Of a stretch of 64,000 nt of DNA, positions 1-10,746 are shown one piece after another. Below the pieces are notes generated by a model. That model had not been told where the DNA came from. It searched no databases and saw only the letters and a list, made by a program, of their open reading frames with translations. Source of the stretch: Typha latifolia (lineage: Eukaryota > Streptophyta > Magnoliopsida > Poales > Typhaceae); NCBI GenBank assembly GCA_019914945.1, contig CM034107.1, forward strand, positions 930,001 to 994,000, in the 5' to 3' direction. Positions within the stretch are counted from its first letter, which is position 1; each line of letters begins with the position of its first letter. A program made the position numbers and the translations under genes.

Positions 1-1491
1 TGCAAAGCTGGCACATGGCAGCGGCCCGGGTCGAAGTCGTCGATGTCACCGTGCTCTCGAGCAGTGGCGGCCGCCTCAAGGGTATCGCGGCGGTGCCCAT
101 GGCCGCAAAGCCTTTCATCGGGGCCAGCGTCTCTACCGAGCTACTAAGGATTCCATTACCTCCAAGCCTACAATTCAATACGACAGCACTTCATCTCTAC
201 AAGTTCTAATCAGAGAAATTTATACGACTAAATTGATAACGAGTGGATCCAGCTACCTTGAGAACATATTGCCGAGCGGGGCCCTGGCGGCTATCGGCAC
301 GGCCTGGAGGTCCCAATCGTTCTCCATTGCCGGGTGGTAGACCTGACACCGGAGATACGTCGCGCATGTCGCAGTACCCACTAACCACAGCGAGCCGCGG
401 CTACTATTACCTTCGCCGTTGAATCTCTTCAGAAGCCTCCCCATCTCCCCGACCGCCGCCCGCCCGGATTCCGACACGACCGGCGAGTGCGGCTGTATCG
501 GACCCGACGCTGATAAAGCCCCGGCCGTCCCGGGGGCCTCCACCAGCCACTTCAGATCGCCGAGATTGAGAACGACTCCGCGGTCGCCGATCCGGGCATC
601 GATCGAGCTGCCGAGTTCTTGAATTCGCGCAGGAATCTGAGATTTGTCGGAAACGGAGGCGAATTCCGCCTCCAAGGAGACGACTTGGGCGGCGCAGAGG
701 GGGGCCGGCGCATCCCCTGATTCGATCTTGCGGACCACCTCCTTTAAGACGGCGCCCGGGTCAGAGTCGCCGACGAGGATTGGGTTCCGTTTCTTGGATC
801 TCAGCATGATCTCCACCACCTTCCTCACCTCGTCCTCTCTCTTCTGCGAGTCGCCTCCAAAGGCGACGCCTTTCTGCTGTTGGAGGCGAGGGTTGAGGTA
901 GAGATTGCGCGAACTAGTCAAATTGGGCAGAACAGGGGATTGGGTGGTGGTGGTGGACGTGGTCGAGGAGGAGGAGGAGAGGGATTGCTCGATGGTGGAT
1001 TTGACAGCGGTGGAGGAGAAGGAGGCTTCTCGCATGACGCGGCTCACAGAAGGGTCGTCCAGAATAGAGAGCACGAGCTGTTCTAACTCAACCTTGACGG
1101 CGAGGAGCGGCTGCTGCTGCGTCTCCGGACAGCCGCGTCTCTGGTGCGCCTGCGCACGCTTCAGCGCCGCCACGAGCGCATTCGACAGCGGCGGCGACTG
1201 CGGCGGAGCGCCGCCGCCGCCTCCGCCAGAGCTGGTCGAAGGGAGGCGGTCGAGAGCCACGGAGAAGCAGAGCTCGAGAGCGCGGCACTGGAGGGGGTGG
1301 GAAGAGTTGGGGTGGGAGCGGGCGCAAGCTTGACGGAGGAGTCCGGAAGGGGCGGCGAGGAGGGTGGCCGCCACGTGGAGCGGCGTCGTCTGCCCGTGGT
1401 GGCGGCGCGACGCGTCGGCGATGGAGTTGGTCAGAACCGACGCCGCCTCCGCCGTCAGCGTCTGCTGGATCGTGCTCAACGCCGTCCTCAT
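1..1491 (-). CDS. SMAX1: SMAX1-like (SMXL) repressor, 5' two exons only
   Basis: Clp-ATPase-like nuclear repressor of karrikin/KAI2-ligand signalling, degraded through MAX2-containing SCF complexes (family knowledge). Exon 1 is 1491-257 and exon 2 runs from 167 to the left window edge; the donor after TCAAG and the acceptor TTGTAG join in phase to read FSRLGGNGIL. The N-terminus starts MRTALSTIQQTL and carries the double Clp-N region (HGQTTPLHVAATLL, NSSHPLQCRALELCFSVAL, LAVKVELEQLVLSILDDPS), typical of the SMAX1/SMXL2 clade. A degenerate nucleotide-binding segment (ILVGDSDPG) and LWLVGTATCATYLRCQVYHP follow. The ATG at 1491 matches the family start. A Ser/Thr low-complexity linker lies near residues 175-190. 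About 467 codons are visible of an expected ~1000; the ATPase-like C-terminus and EAR motif lie outside the window. Confident at family level. Confidence 0.95.
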
Positions 1492-2110
1492 GGTAAAGAT
1501 CAAAACTTTTCACCGATTTGACGCGTTAAATTGCATCAAAATCGCAACTTTTTGCCAATTTCTTCTATTTCCCAGAGATTTGAGCAGCACCCAATTGATA
1601 ATTTCCTTTTATCTAGTCCGATTTGAAGGGAATTCGCATACAGAGTATAGAAGAAGGAAGGATAGAAAAGAGAGAGAGAACGATGGAAGTAGGGGGGGTG
1701 GGGGGTGGGGGGGATAGAATCTTCTTCTCCTCTCTTATCCTGCAGTGTTTGTTTTTGAAGAGAGAGAGAGAGAAGAGAAGTGGGATTTGGGATCGTAGAG
1801 AGAGAAAGAGAGGGATCGGTTTTAGAGAATATGTTTGGATTCCTTGGGGAAAAGGAAGGATTTTGGGAACATGGGGGTTGGAGTTCTGAGAGACAAAAGC
1901 CTTCTTTCTCTCTCTCTCTCCCTCTCTTTCCCCCACTGTTTATGGTACTACTACTCTCAACGGAAATTTTGCATCTCAGTACCGACTCTTTTACCTTATT
2001 ACGAAATCCCTCCTTCCAACTCATACCTTTCCACATATTTGCAAGTTGACTCCTTTTCTTCCAGAGAAACAGAATTTATACCCATCCCCCAAAAAAAACC
2101 TCCCCCTCTT
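1492..2110 (-). promoter_or_regulatory. SMAX1-like 5' leader and proximal promoter
   Basis: About 600 bases upstream of the SMAX1-like ATG hold several purine/pyrimidine tracts ((AG)n near 1760-1775, (CT)n near 1905-1925) and G-rich runs near 1691-1711. Open frames occur on both strands but are low-complexity and match no protein family I recognise. A long leader is an inference; no TATA box was assigned. Confidence 0.4.
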
Positions 2111-2602
2111 TGACAATAATAATCACGTCAAAAATAAACAAAAATAATAATAAGGTGATGTAAACGAGACCGACCACCTGATTCATAACTAGCACTGATG
2201 TAAAAATAAAAATAAAAATAAAATCCATTTTGCATCCAAAGTTACTTTCTACTCACACTCGCAAGTTCACATTTCAAACCATAATGACATTATGCACTAG
2301 TTTCTCTCACATACTTTTCAACAACTCCTTTTTTTAAAAACAAATTATATATATATATATATATATAGGTATATAACTAGTTTCTAATCTCTATTCTTCT
2401 CTCCCATTCATTCAATCTTATCAAGCTAAGTGCTGACCGACTCTTGACTCCAACCTTTTTCTCCTATACTTTCTTTCTCACACGCAACGCCACCAACCAA
2501 CTGCCCCTTAAAAAGCCCACCACCGCACGGATTTCGCCTTTTCCCCCCCTCTCTCTCTCTCTCCTTCCCCAATTCTTTATTTGACTGTCACCATTACAAG
2601 CC

Positions 2603-2656
2603 ATAATTATAATAATAATTATAATTATAATTATTATTATTATTATTATTATTATT
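2603..2656. repeat. AAT/TTA microsatellite
   Basis: Imperfect then perfect trinucleotide repeat of A and T, ending in about nine uninterrupted TTA units. Confidence 0.85.
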
Positions 2657-3065
2657 TGTGGTCTGTACCTAGTTAATTAAATAAAATCTCTTCTTTCATA
2701 TCCATTCCTCCCATCTTGCTATCCATACATTCTCCCCTGTTTGAAAGACTCATGTACTGCTGTTAGTTAAATTTAAAAAAAAAAATTAAGAAGAGCTTAA
2801 TGTCTTTATCTGTTTGGCTACCGTATTAAAAGGTCGGTGGGCTCTATAGGTGCAATGCATTTGTTAAAGTGTCTATTTGATTTTATTATTATTATTATTT
2901 TGAGAGTTTATAAATTAGATTTTGATCGAACAATATAAAGACATTTAGTCGTACATAGGACGTATCAAATCTAGCCGAAATAGTAAGTTATCTAGTCAAA
3001 GCTCCATACTATCACAACCACTGAGCTAGGTTATAGATATAAACATAAAATTTTAAGATTGAGCC

Positions 3066-3100
3066 AAACCCTAATCCTAACTCTAACCCTAATCCTAACC
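3066..3100. repeat. degenerate telomere-like CCCTAA repeat
   Basis: Five adjacent hexamer-like units, alternating CCCTAA, TCCTAA and CTCTAA. This is the plant telomere motif with substitutions, in non-coding spacer. It is too short to be a telomere; it is an interstitial or telo-box-like stretch. Confidence 0.6.
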
Positions 3101-3203
3101 AAACGACCACTTTTCTTTTATTCTCCTTTTTGGTCAAAAGGAGTGCAACTCTAAGCAGCAGGGGAGGAGGGAGAGGGTGTGGGAATATCAAACAACTCCC
3201 TCT

Positions 3204-3227
3204 AAGAAAGAAAGAAAGAAAGAAAGA
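3204..3227. repeat. AAAG microsatellite
   Basis: About six AAAG units in the spacer. Confidence 0.8.
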
Positions 3228-5855
3228 TGAATGAAAATAAAAAACATGATCATGGGATGAGAAGGGATTAATAAATAATAAACAAAATAAAATTAGTTAG
3301 ACGTCGCCATCTTTCTCTCTCTACCTTTTTATCATGTCTAAAAAGATAAAAAAAATTCTTTGCACTCCTTTTCGAGTATTTAAAGTCGGCGACGAGCGAC
3401 TAAATCGTCGCCGTCAATCATCATAAATTATTCCTCTCATACACCATAACACAGTAAGTATCCCTCCTCCCTTCACTTTTACGCGTTTTCTCGAGACCTC
3501 CCTATAAACTCTTCTTCCATAAACTTTAGTTCTATTTTTTTTTAAAAGGAAATCTCTTAAATAACTCCCTGTATTTATAATATTTTCTTATAATTTTTAT
3601 ATATCATAATATTAATTATATTTCTGTTTGAAGACGATATGAAAAAAAATAAGGGGTCGTACAAAATCATCAAAGATGGACAGAAAATAGTAAAAATATG
3701 GGGTGTTATTTAAAAAAATTTATTTTTTTTAAGATATAACTATATTAAGTCTTGTCTATCCGCTGAAGTCTCTATCCTCAAAGATTTAAAGAACATTTCT
3801 ATACTGATGTGAGGTTGACGATGACTCCCCACGCCTCGTGAACACCATGAAAGATCTCAACCCAACGCCTCGGTATATTTGAGTTCAATATACCATGAGG
3901 CTAACAAGGCTATCGACTAAGTAAACACACGAGTTTTAAATGTATTCTAGAAAAGTTCTTCTTCAGAACCGGTGTTATGGCGTTGATACGATAAAATACT
4001 TTTTATTTTTCTACAGAAATTGGATGCAAAAGGATTAAAAAGTAATATTTGATAAAGTTTGTTAGTTAAATTTACATGTACGACAAAGGTGCAATCCAGC
4101 AATTGATATTTATTGGATCCTAGTGGATTAAGGTGTAGTTCTTCCCACATTTTCCAGATTGGCTTAGAATTGAAAGCAAGATACAAAAGAAAGGAAGAAA
4201 GAAAGGAGGAGGAACACGCGGAGCATTGCATGCGATTAGGCCTTCTTGGATTTTTATGAGTACGTGTGTGCTTGTGATTACTCTCGTATAGTATTATATT
4301 TGTCCCTGTTATTTTTATACCATCCCTCCTCTTTTACTTTGAGATATAAGATTAATATTTACTTATAATTATAGAATAATAGTGTAAGAATTATTTTTAA
4401 TATAACATGAAGTTGGGATAAAATTTTGACATTTTCGACATATTGCAGAAAACCTAAGTTGACTCCTCCTTTTATATTATAAAAAAATATATGTGTATGA
4501 ATATTTTCTGGTGCATTTCTTCAGAATAGATCAAAAGTAAGTAGTTACTTGCAAAAGAAAAGGACCCTGAGAATAAGACCAAAAGTTGTTTGGTTAAAAC
4601 TACTTAAAAGGTGTAATAAAGCAGGAATCCACCATTATTCTGAAACCAAAGAGCCCTTTTCAGCTTCTCTCCCTCTCTTTTGAGAATAAGTTACAGGATA
4701 AATCAGATGGTTTCTTTTACTTATTCCTTAAAAAGTGGAGGTTCTTGGGTAGATAACTATACATATCAGGCACATGAGAGAAGATCTTCAAGTCTTCTTG
4801 AACTTTTCATAATACTTGCAGTCAAAGAATTATTTAATGAGCCTTCAGCAAACCCATATATATATATATGGATGGAATAGAATCAGGAGCCAAAACAAAA
4901 TAATGAGAAATGAACAAAGTAAAAGAAATCCTTCAATCAACTCACAAGATTAAAGTCTAAAGAATAAAGACACATCCCATGTAAGTCTTGTCTCTCTCTC
5001 TCTCTCTCCCTCCCTCTACAAAAGAAAGGAGTAGAAGGGAAAAAAGAAAAGAAAAAGAGGAGGAATATGTAAGAAGATAAGAGTGAGTTCTTCAACATCA
5101 TGTGTTCATGTAACACTCCCTTTACAAAAGCAGCCATTGCAGTGGTTGTTTGCTTTGGACTTTGAAGGTTGTAGTTGAAGATTACTTGAGAACACTCATC
5201 ATCTTTGTCTCTACCAAATCCACAACCCTAAAGCATCATTGGTGTGCATTAACTTTTCATCTTCCCTGCCTAAAAGCCACACAGACCTCATCTCTCCCAA
5301 CTCCCCTTGCCTTTATGGATACTTTTGAAGAATCCCCTTTTGCCATCTCTTTTTTCTATTCTTTTCTTCAAATTATTACTCCCTTTTGCAGCCCTCACAT
5401 CGCATTAAAAAAAATCAAAAACTCTGATACCATGTTAAATAATCAACTGTTCTAAAAACTTAAACAATTAGACGACGAACTAATAATACTTTATTATCAT
5501 ACCTTTAGCACCTTTCAACCCCTAAATCTTTGATCCATTCAAGCACATCCAAGTGTCAAATTCATATTAGTCAATTCTTATTAGAGGAAGAAACTTATTA
5601 CTTGTGTTCATAAAATTTGATGCACCAATGCAAGTAGGAGAAAGGCCAATCATTCCTTGAGGAATAATGAGTTAGGTTTCTTTAAAGAAAACAAATGGAA
5701 GTGGGGATGCTTTCCAAAAGGCTTGCTTCTTTGTAAAAAAAAAGCTCTCTGCCTCCTCAAAGCTTTTGTGGCTTAGGATTCCTTAAAGCTTACCAACAAT
5801 AGAACACCCTTCCACTTTCAAAAGCCAAAAGAGAGGACTTCTTTCACTGCTGTAC

Positions 5856-5857
<2 letters not shown>

Positions 5858-5906
<49 letters not shown>
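5858..5906. repeat. (TA)n microsatellite
   Basis: Uninterrupted AT dinucleotide tract of 49 bases in non-coding spacer. Confidence 0.95.
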
Positions 5907-5911
<5 letters not shown>

Positions 5912-6582
5912 TTAATAAATAATGGAAAGATTAGGGACATATATTTCACAAGCTTAATGCTCCATAGGCCCCATATGTGCTTCAATCTCAAGTAGTAGGA
6001 CGGTGGCAATTTAAAAGATAGTTTTTCCATATATAAATTGGGTAATACTATGTTTACAAACACTACATAGATATAAAGTAGTCAGAATAATATGGCAACT
6101 TATCAACTCTTGGTAATTTTTCTTTCACCTCACAATCATCACCATCAATGTACAAAACGATTTATTCATATAAATTCAGTTTGTCATATCCCTGTCACGT
6201 CTTGCTCGAATAATATCACTTCCCATTATAAACATTAGGGCCTAGTATTGTGGAATATTGAGGAAAACTTCCCAGCCCTAAAAGAAGGGATTAGTACATT
6301 GGTGTGAAAGAAAATAAAAGGAAACAAAGAAGAAGAGGTGAATGTGATGGATGAGAATCATGAGAAGATGAAAGCTAGTGTTGAAAGAAGCAAATGAAAC
6401 AAATAAAAAAGCAAGAAGCTGATGCTTTACCCCACGCATTAAATGTGGAAAAAGGACTATCATGAGGACCCCTTATCTTGATGTGGAAGACCCACATTAT
6501 TATGGAGAATAAATGAGGCCTATAAAGTTTAAGACTTTGTTTTGTTTGTATTTTGGAGGATAAGTTTTGATGAGGATAATTT

Positions 6583-6606
6583 TGTGTGTGTGTGTGTGTG
6601 TGTGTG
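6583..6606. repeat. (GT)n microsatellite
   Basis: Twelve GT/TG dinucleotides in spacer DNA. Confidence 0.9.
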
Positions 6607-7267
6607 GTCCACCATTGTAGGAGAGGAATCACATCCCTATGTGAAGGCACCAATGGTCCAACTCCATGGCATGTGGATGGGGGCAACTCTAATATGAGTG
6701 ACCATCCATCATCCATAGCCATAAATAGGGGAGGATGAATTATGAACCATCATCTATTGAGGAAAAGGAAAAGGTCAGTGCATTGTATGTGAGCTACTAG
6801 TGACAATAACTCCTAAAAGAAATGGCCAAAAGAGTCTCCCTCCTCTTTGTTTGAACTTGTATTTCTTCCAACATGATACTTTTTCCTCTTATATTTAGGG
6901 CTTTATTCCATGAGGCAAAATAAAAACTATAGGTTGGATTGGTAGCTCAAGTTTCTTCACAATAACCCTTATTTTTTTTAAGGCAAATAGAAGCATTAAA
7001 TCGGGAATTCAAGTAAAAATTGAACACAAACCTAAATAGTAGGAAAAAAAAAAAGAGGTACATCCTCACATTAAAAATCAAATCATGGGCTTAATCCAAT
7101 CCAGCTAGAATATCGTACAAAAACGCGTAAAGATTTTAAACACATGACCAATAGGCTAGTAGTACATTGAACAAGTTGATCACCACTTTCGCACTATAGT
7201 ATGTCGTAGTTAGTCGTGTCAATTGAAGACCACCATGATGTTCTTACAGTGTCTGGAAAAAAAAAAA

Positions 7268-7269
<2 letters not shown>

Positions 7270-7331
<62 letters not shown>
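7270..7331. repeat. (TA)n microsatellite, longest in the window
   Basis: About 31 uninterrupted TA dinucleotides, preceded by a poly-A run. Confidence 0.95.
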
Positions 7332-7335
<4 letters not shown>

Positions 7336-8220
7336 GCTTCTTCTTTTTTTCCTTTCGTTCCATTTAATGCATAGGATGGATAAAGACTGACCTCCTAATC
7401 ACGAGTATATATATAAATATATATGTGTGTGTGTGACTGTGTGTGTGTGAATTGTATAATCCAAAAGGCATTCTATTTAAGCAGCAGGACAATCCTATTA
7501 GAATCCAATTTAAAAGCAAGGCGCACCAAAATTTCAAATTTGGCAAACTTGTTGCTCCTCCACCATCTGAGCTACTTGAATTGTGAAATATTAATTACAG
7601 CAAGGCTTTATTCGCATATAAGAGCGTCATTAATGCTTGGATTCAAAACATAAATGATGCAAATTGTTCAACTTTGTTGACATTTTCGAATTGTATGAAA
7701 TATACATCTCCAAATGAAACTTAATTAGATTAAAAAAAAAACATTTTTACGAACCTGCTCTTGAAATAAACAACGAGATGATATGGGCCTTTGGGTTTCA
7801 CACGATCTGGCCAAACCCAAGCCCAACAAGAGGGCTTCGAAAATAGGCCTAGCAGCAATTTCTTTGGAAGTAAAATCCTCGTAAGATCAACTGTTTCCAG
7901 GGACACCTGGAGTGCTAATAGTATTGAAAGCCCACCGATTAGGCATTAAATTTACCACAAGAAACTAGTTTCAAGAAAGATAAGTTGACAGAACCACAAT
8001 TTTGTAGCTAGAAGACGGAAACTAAGTGAAAATTTTGGCATATAATTAATTTAAGAGGACAAATTAACCATGCCAAGGGGAACGAACCGATTCTAATATT
8101 TAGAAAACATGCGATTTTGAAAGCATAGAAGTACAATCCACAAAGCAGAGAAAGAAGGAAATAGTGTCTTGAAAGAGAGTGTATCCAGATATGTTCCTCT
8201 AACGTCAATAACATTTAATG

Positions 8221-9849
8221 CCTACAAGTGAGTGCTTGCCCCCATTCCCCTTGACGCTCAGATTAGCCTACGCCCTGCAACAAAATCAGATGAAGACTTG
8301 AGCTTAGCTGATCATATCATAATCAATGTCAAACGAACCAAAGCAAACAGATACAAGAAACTATCATACTGACATACTATATGTAATTTCAACCATAAAG
8401 CACACGATAAAAGGCCAGACAGGTTTACAAGATAAAGTGAGATTCCTATGAAAGTCAAACAAAAGCTATGTACATGTTATGTTTAACAAACACCACAACG
8501 AAGTTAAGAGTTAAGCTTCTGCTTGCTCAAACAAAAGCTATGTACATGTTATGTTTAACAAACACCACAACGAAGTTAAGATTTAAGCTTCTGCTTGCTC
8601 AAATTCTGTTTACATCCAGTCCTTTCAAATGTCCTGATATCAGCATCAATGCAGCTTTCTAAGAAAGCTGAAGCATAGATGGAATAAACCCACATGGAGA
8701 AACAGTACAGGTAAATGAATAATACAAAGTTCTACATGCATTTACTATGCATGCAGAGCAACCCTAAAGCTACCCATATCCTTGCATGGATGATAACATC
8801 ATAATTGAAGAGTAGTCAAATTTCTCATATTAGTCTAATCTATACAAATAGTGAAATATTAACAGTTCTTTGAACTGAGTCAATTACACAAACTAAACGC
8901 CAATACAAAGTGCAAACAATTTAGTAAAACTCAGAGGTTCCCTAGGAGATAATGAGTCAAGAGTCCCTCATGATCATAGGAAGCATGCTAAAGTAGCTGA
9001 ACATTAGTTACTTCACCTCATACATAGTCAAAAATCACAGAGGGTATAATCAACACTTGATCGTTTTAAAGTGACAGAAAGACTCAAAGACACTGAGGGA
9101 ACGAGGATCCACTATCTACATGAACTATGCACCTATACTTAGCCTGTCAAGGACTAGTGTTGCCATGCTTGATTAGTCGACTTAGCCAGCTCAGCCAACT
9201 CACTAGCCAAGATTGGTGAGTTGGCTTCCGAATTCAATTCTCTTACAGTCAAAAAAGATACTCCATTTTTTCTCAAAAATTGATCCATTGTGACTTGCAA
9301 ACCACACATCTAAATCACCCATATGATGTGATATGGTGAAACTATTGAAACAATGTAAAATTCACAAATCAGAAATCAAGTAAAGATGAAACCCAAGTGG
9401 AAAATTTTCACTTATCAGAACCAGGGTTTCAATTTTCTCCCAAAATGGCTAGATCATTTCTCACAAAATTTTCTGGATTTATTGGCATTCATAAGAACTA
9501 CATTTGTGACAAAAGATCAGACCAATACGAGAAATAGGAAGAGAAACCAAAATCTAGGATAAGGAGATTATTATTATATCCTAAGGAACTTTCTTTAAAT
9601 TTCCTAAATTCCAACTCGAGCATGGTTGAGACTTGGCAAGGCATACCACTGCTCTCTCAATACCGTTAAAGGGGTATACTTGGATCTAATTATTCAATTA
9701 TACCGCAAGAAAAGGACGCTAAACGTGTCACCTAGAAGATGATACGTAACCTTGGATTTCGTCACGATTACAATTGCAATGCATTTGGAAATCAAATTTT
9801 CCACACGAGAGAAACAAAGATTAAGAAACACCTTATCAGGAGGCCTTAC
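8221..9849. other. region 3' of SEC61G, no coding exon seen
   Basis: About 1.6 kb downstream of the SEC61 gamma stop codon. It contains a 72-bp tandem duplication and otherwise unique AT-rich DNA. Part of it may be SEC61G 3' untranslated region; no poly(A) site was assigned and no domain was recognised. Confidence 0.5.
8455..8598. repeat. 72-bp tandem duplication
   Basis: Two head-to-tail copies (8455-8526 and 8527-8598) beginning TCAAACAAAAGCTATG. They differ at a single position (AAGAGTTAAG against AAGATTTAAG), which indicates a recent duplication. Because 72 is divisible by 3, the open frame that spans it repeats the same peptide, but that peptide matches no family I know. Confidence 0.95.
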
Positions 9850-10202
9850 CTAACCAGATCCGACGATGATATTATTAATCGGGATAAAGATAAGCTTCAC
9901 GAAAAATCCAACGAATCCCATCACCACGAACCCAATCGCCGTGCGGGCCGCCACCTTCGTGAACTCTATCGCATCAAATTTGAAATTTCCCATCAGAATC
10001 GAAGCAACAAACATCACACATGTCAATAAACGGGAAGACATCCCGTAGATCCATCTCACGAGATACAGAACACGAGGGAGGAGAAGAAAGAGAGATCGGA
10101 CGGCCAACCTTTGCGATCCGGCTTGTGGCATCTCTTGACGAGGCGGACGCTGTCCTTGGCGAACTCCCTCAAGGGATCGACGACGGAATCGACCGCATCC
10201 AT
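9850..10202 (-). CDS. SEC61G: protein transport protein Sec61 subunit gamma
   Basis: Small tail-anchored subunit of the ER Sec61 translocon (SecE family) that clamps the Sec61 alpha channel. Two exons, 10202-10109 and 9965-9850, join in phase (AAA G|AG TTC) to give 69 residues, the usual plant length. The N-terminus reads [20 protein letters not shown] with cytosolic helix residues [18 protein letters not shown], followed by one membrane helix ([19 protein letters not shown]) and the near-invariant end [11 protein letters not shown]. The start is fixed by homology and by the single ATG. A (GA)n tract lies just upstream of the ATG in the leader. The same-strand plastid SecY gene ends 545 bp upstream of this start codon. 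Identification is essentially certain. Confidence 0.98.
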
Positions 10203-10214
10203 GTCGATCGGAAG

Positions 10215-10218
<4 letters not shown>

Positions 10219-10256
<38 letters not shown>
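10219..10256. repeat. (GA)n microsatellite in SEC61G leader
   Basis: Nineteen AG dinucleotides starting 17 bases upstream of the SEC61G ATG. On the gene strand this is a (CT)n pyrimidine tract, a frequent feature of plant 5' leaders. Confidence 0.95.
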
Positions 10257-10260
<4 letters not shown>

Positions 10261-10345
10261 ACGAAACGCTTGGATCTTGATCGAGAAGAGACGAGAGAAA
10301 AAGCCGCATCTTCGTAGTTTAGGAGAAGTAAAATAAAGACCTTAA

Positions 10346-10374
10346 CGGGTCGGGTCGGGTCGGGTCGGGTCGGG
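10346..10374. repeat. CGGGT pentanucleotide tandem repeat
   Basis: Five exact CGGGT units plus a partial sixth, in an otherwise AT-rich interval upstream of SEC61G. Confidence 0.95.
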
Positions 10375-10746
10375 CCTTATATTTGCAAACCCTACTTTTT
10401 CCTACGATAGAACAATTCACACCCTGCAATTCTATTATTCACGAATCACGACTCAAGTCTCAACCCCCTGTTTTTAAAAATAAAAAATAAAAATCTCCCC
10501 TAAATAACACATTATAGTTAATCTTTCTGACATATGGAACGGATGATATCTCAAAACTCGTTAATAAAAAAGAAAAACCAAAATGGTGATGGCCAACAAA
10601 TAATAATTCTTAACCATTTTTTTATTTACATTGCGTACAAAAAAATATATAATAAGGAGACAAAATTCTTGAGCTAACTCTACTGAAGCCACCAAATAAA
10701 ATCCACATCAAAGGGGCAGAAAAAGAGAAAAAAATCTTGAGCTCAT

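Larger units (their letters stand above)
2111..8220. other. gene-free AT-rich spacer
   Basis: Six kilobases with no coding exon that I can support. It holds microsatellites (listed separately), a short telomere-like stretch near 3.07 kb, and scattered short open frames with no recognisable domain. A TATA-like box followed by an 11-codon signal-peptide-like frame near 6.72-6.85 kb is discussed under findings. Confidence 0.6.
10203..10746 (-). promoter_or_regulatory. SEC61G promoter and leader
   Basis: This interval separates the SEC61G start from the SCY1 stop. It contains a (GA)n tract at 10219-10256, a CGGGT tandem repeat at 10346-10374, and an AAACCCTA telo-box at 10387-10394. Telo-boxes are common in promoters of housekeeping and translation-related plant genes (established knowledge). 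The SCY1 3' untranslated region must also fit at the high-coordinate end. Confidence 0.5.

Noticed and set aside
905..1521. Long plus-strand open frames opposite the SMAX1-like exon 1
   Set aside because: They are antisense shadows of a GC-rich coding exon, with low-complexity Arg/Gly/Glu composition and no family match.
7270..7331. Long (TA)n tract considered as a replication origin or cruciform element
   Set aside because: It is an ordinary plant microsatellite with no associated elements; no functional claim can be supported.
8652..8670. Perfect inverted repeat CAGCTTTCT-A-AGAAAGCTG, resembling part of miR396
   Set aside because: Arms are only 9 bases with a one-base loop and the rest of the miRNA sequence is absent.
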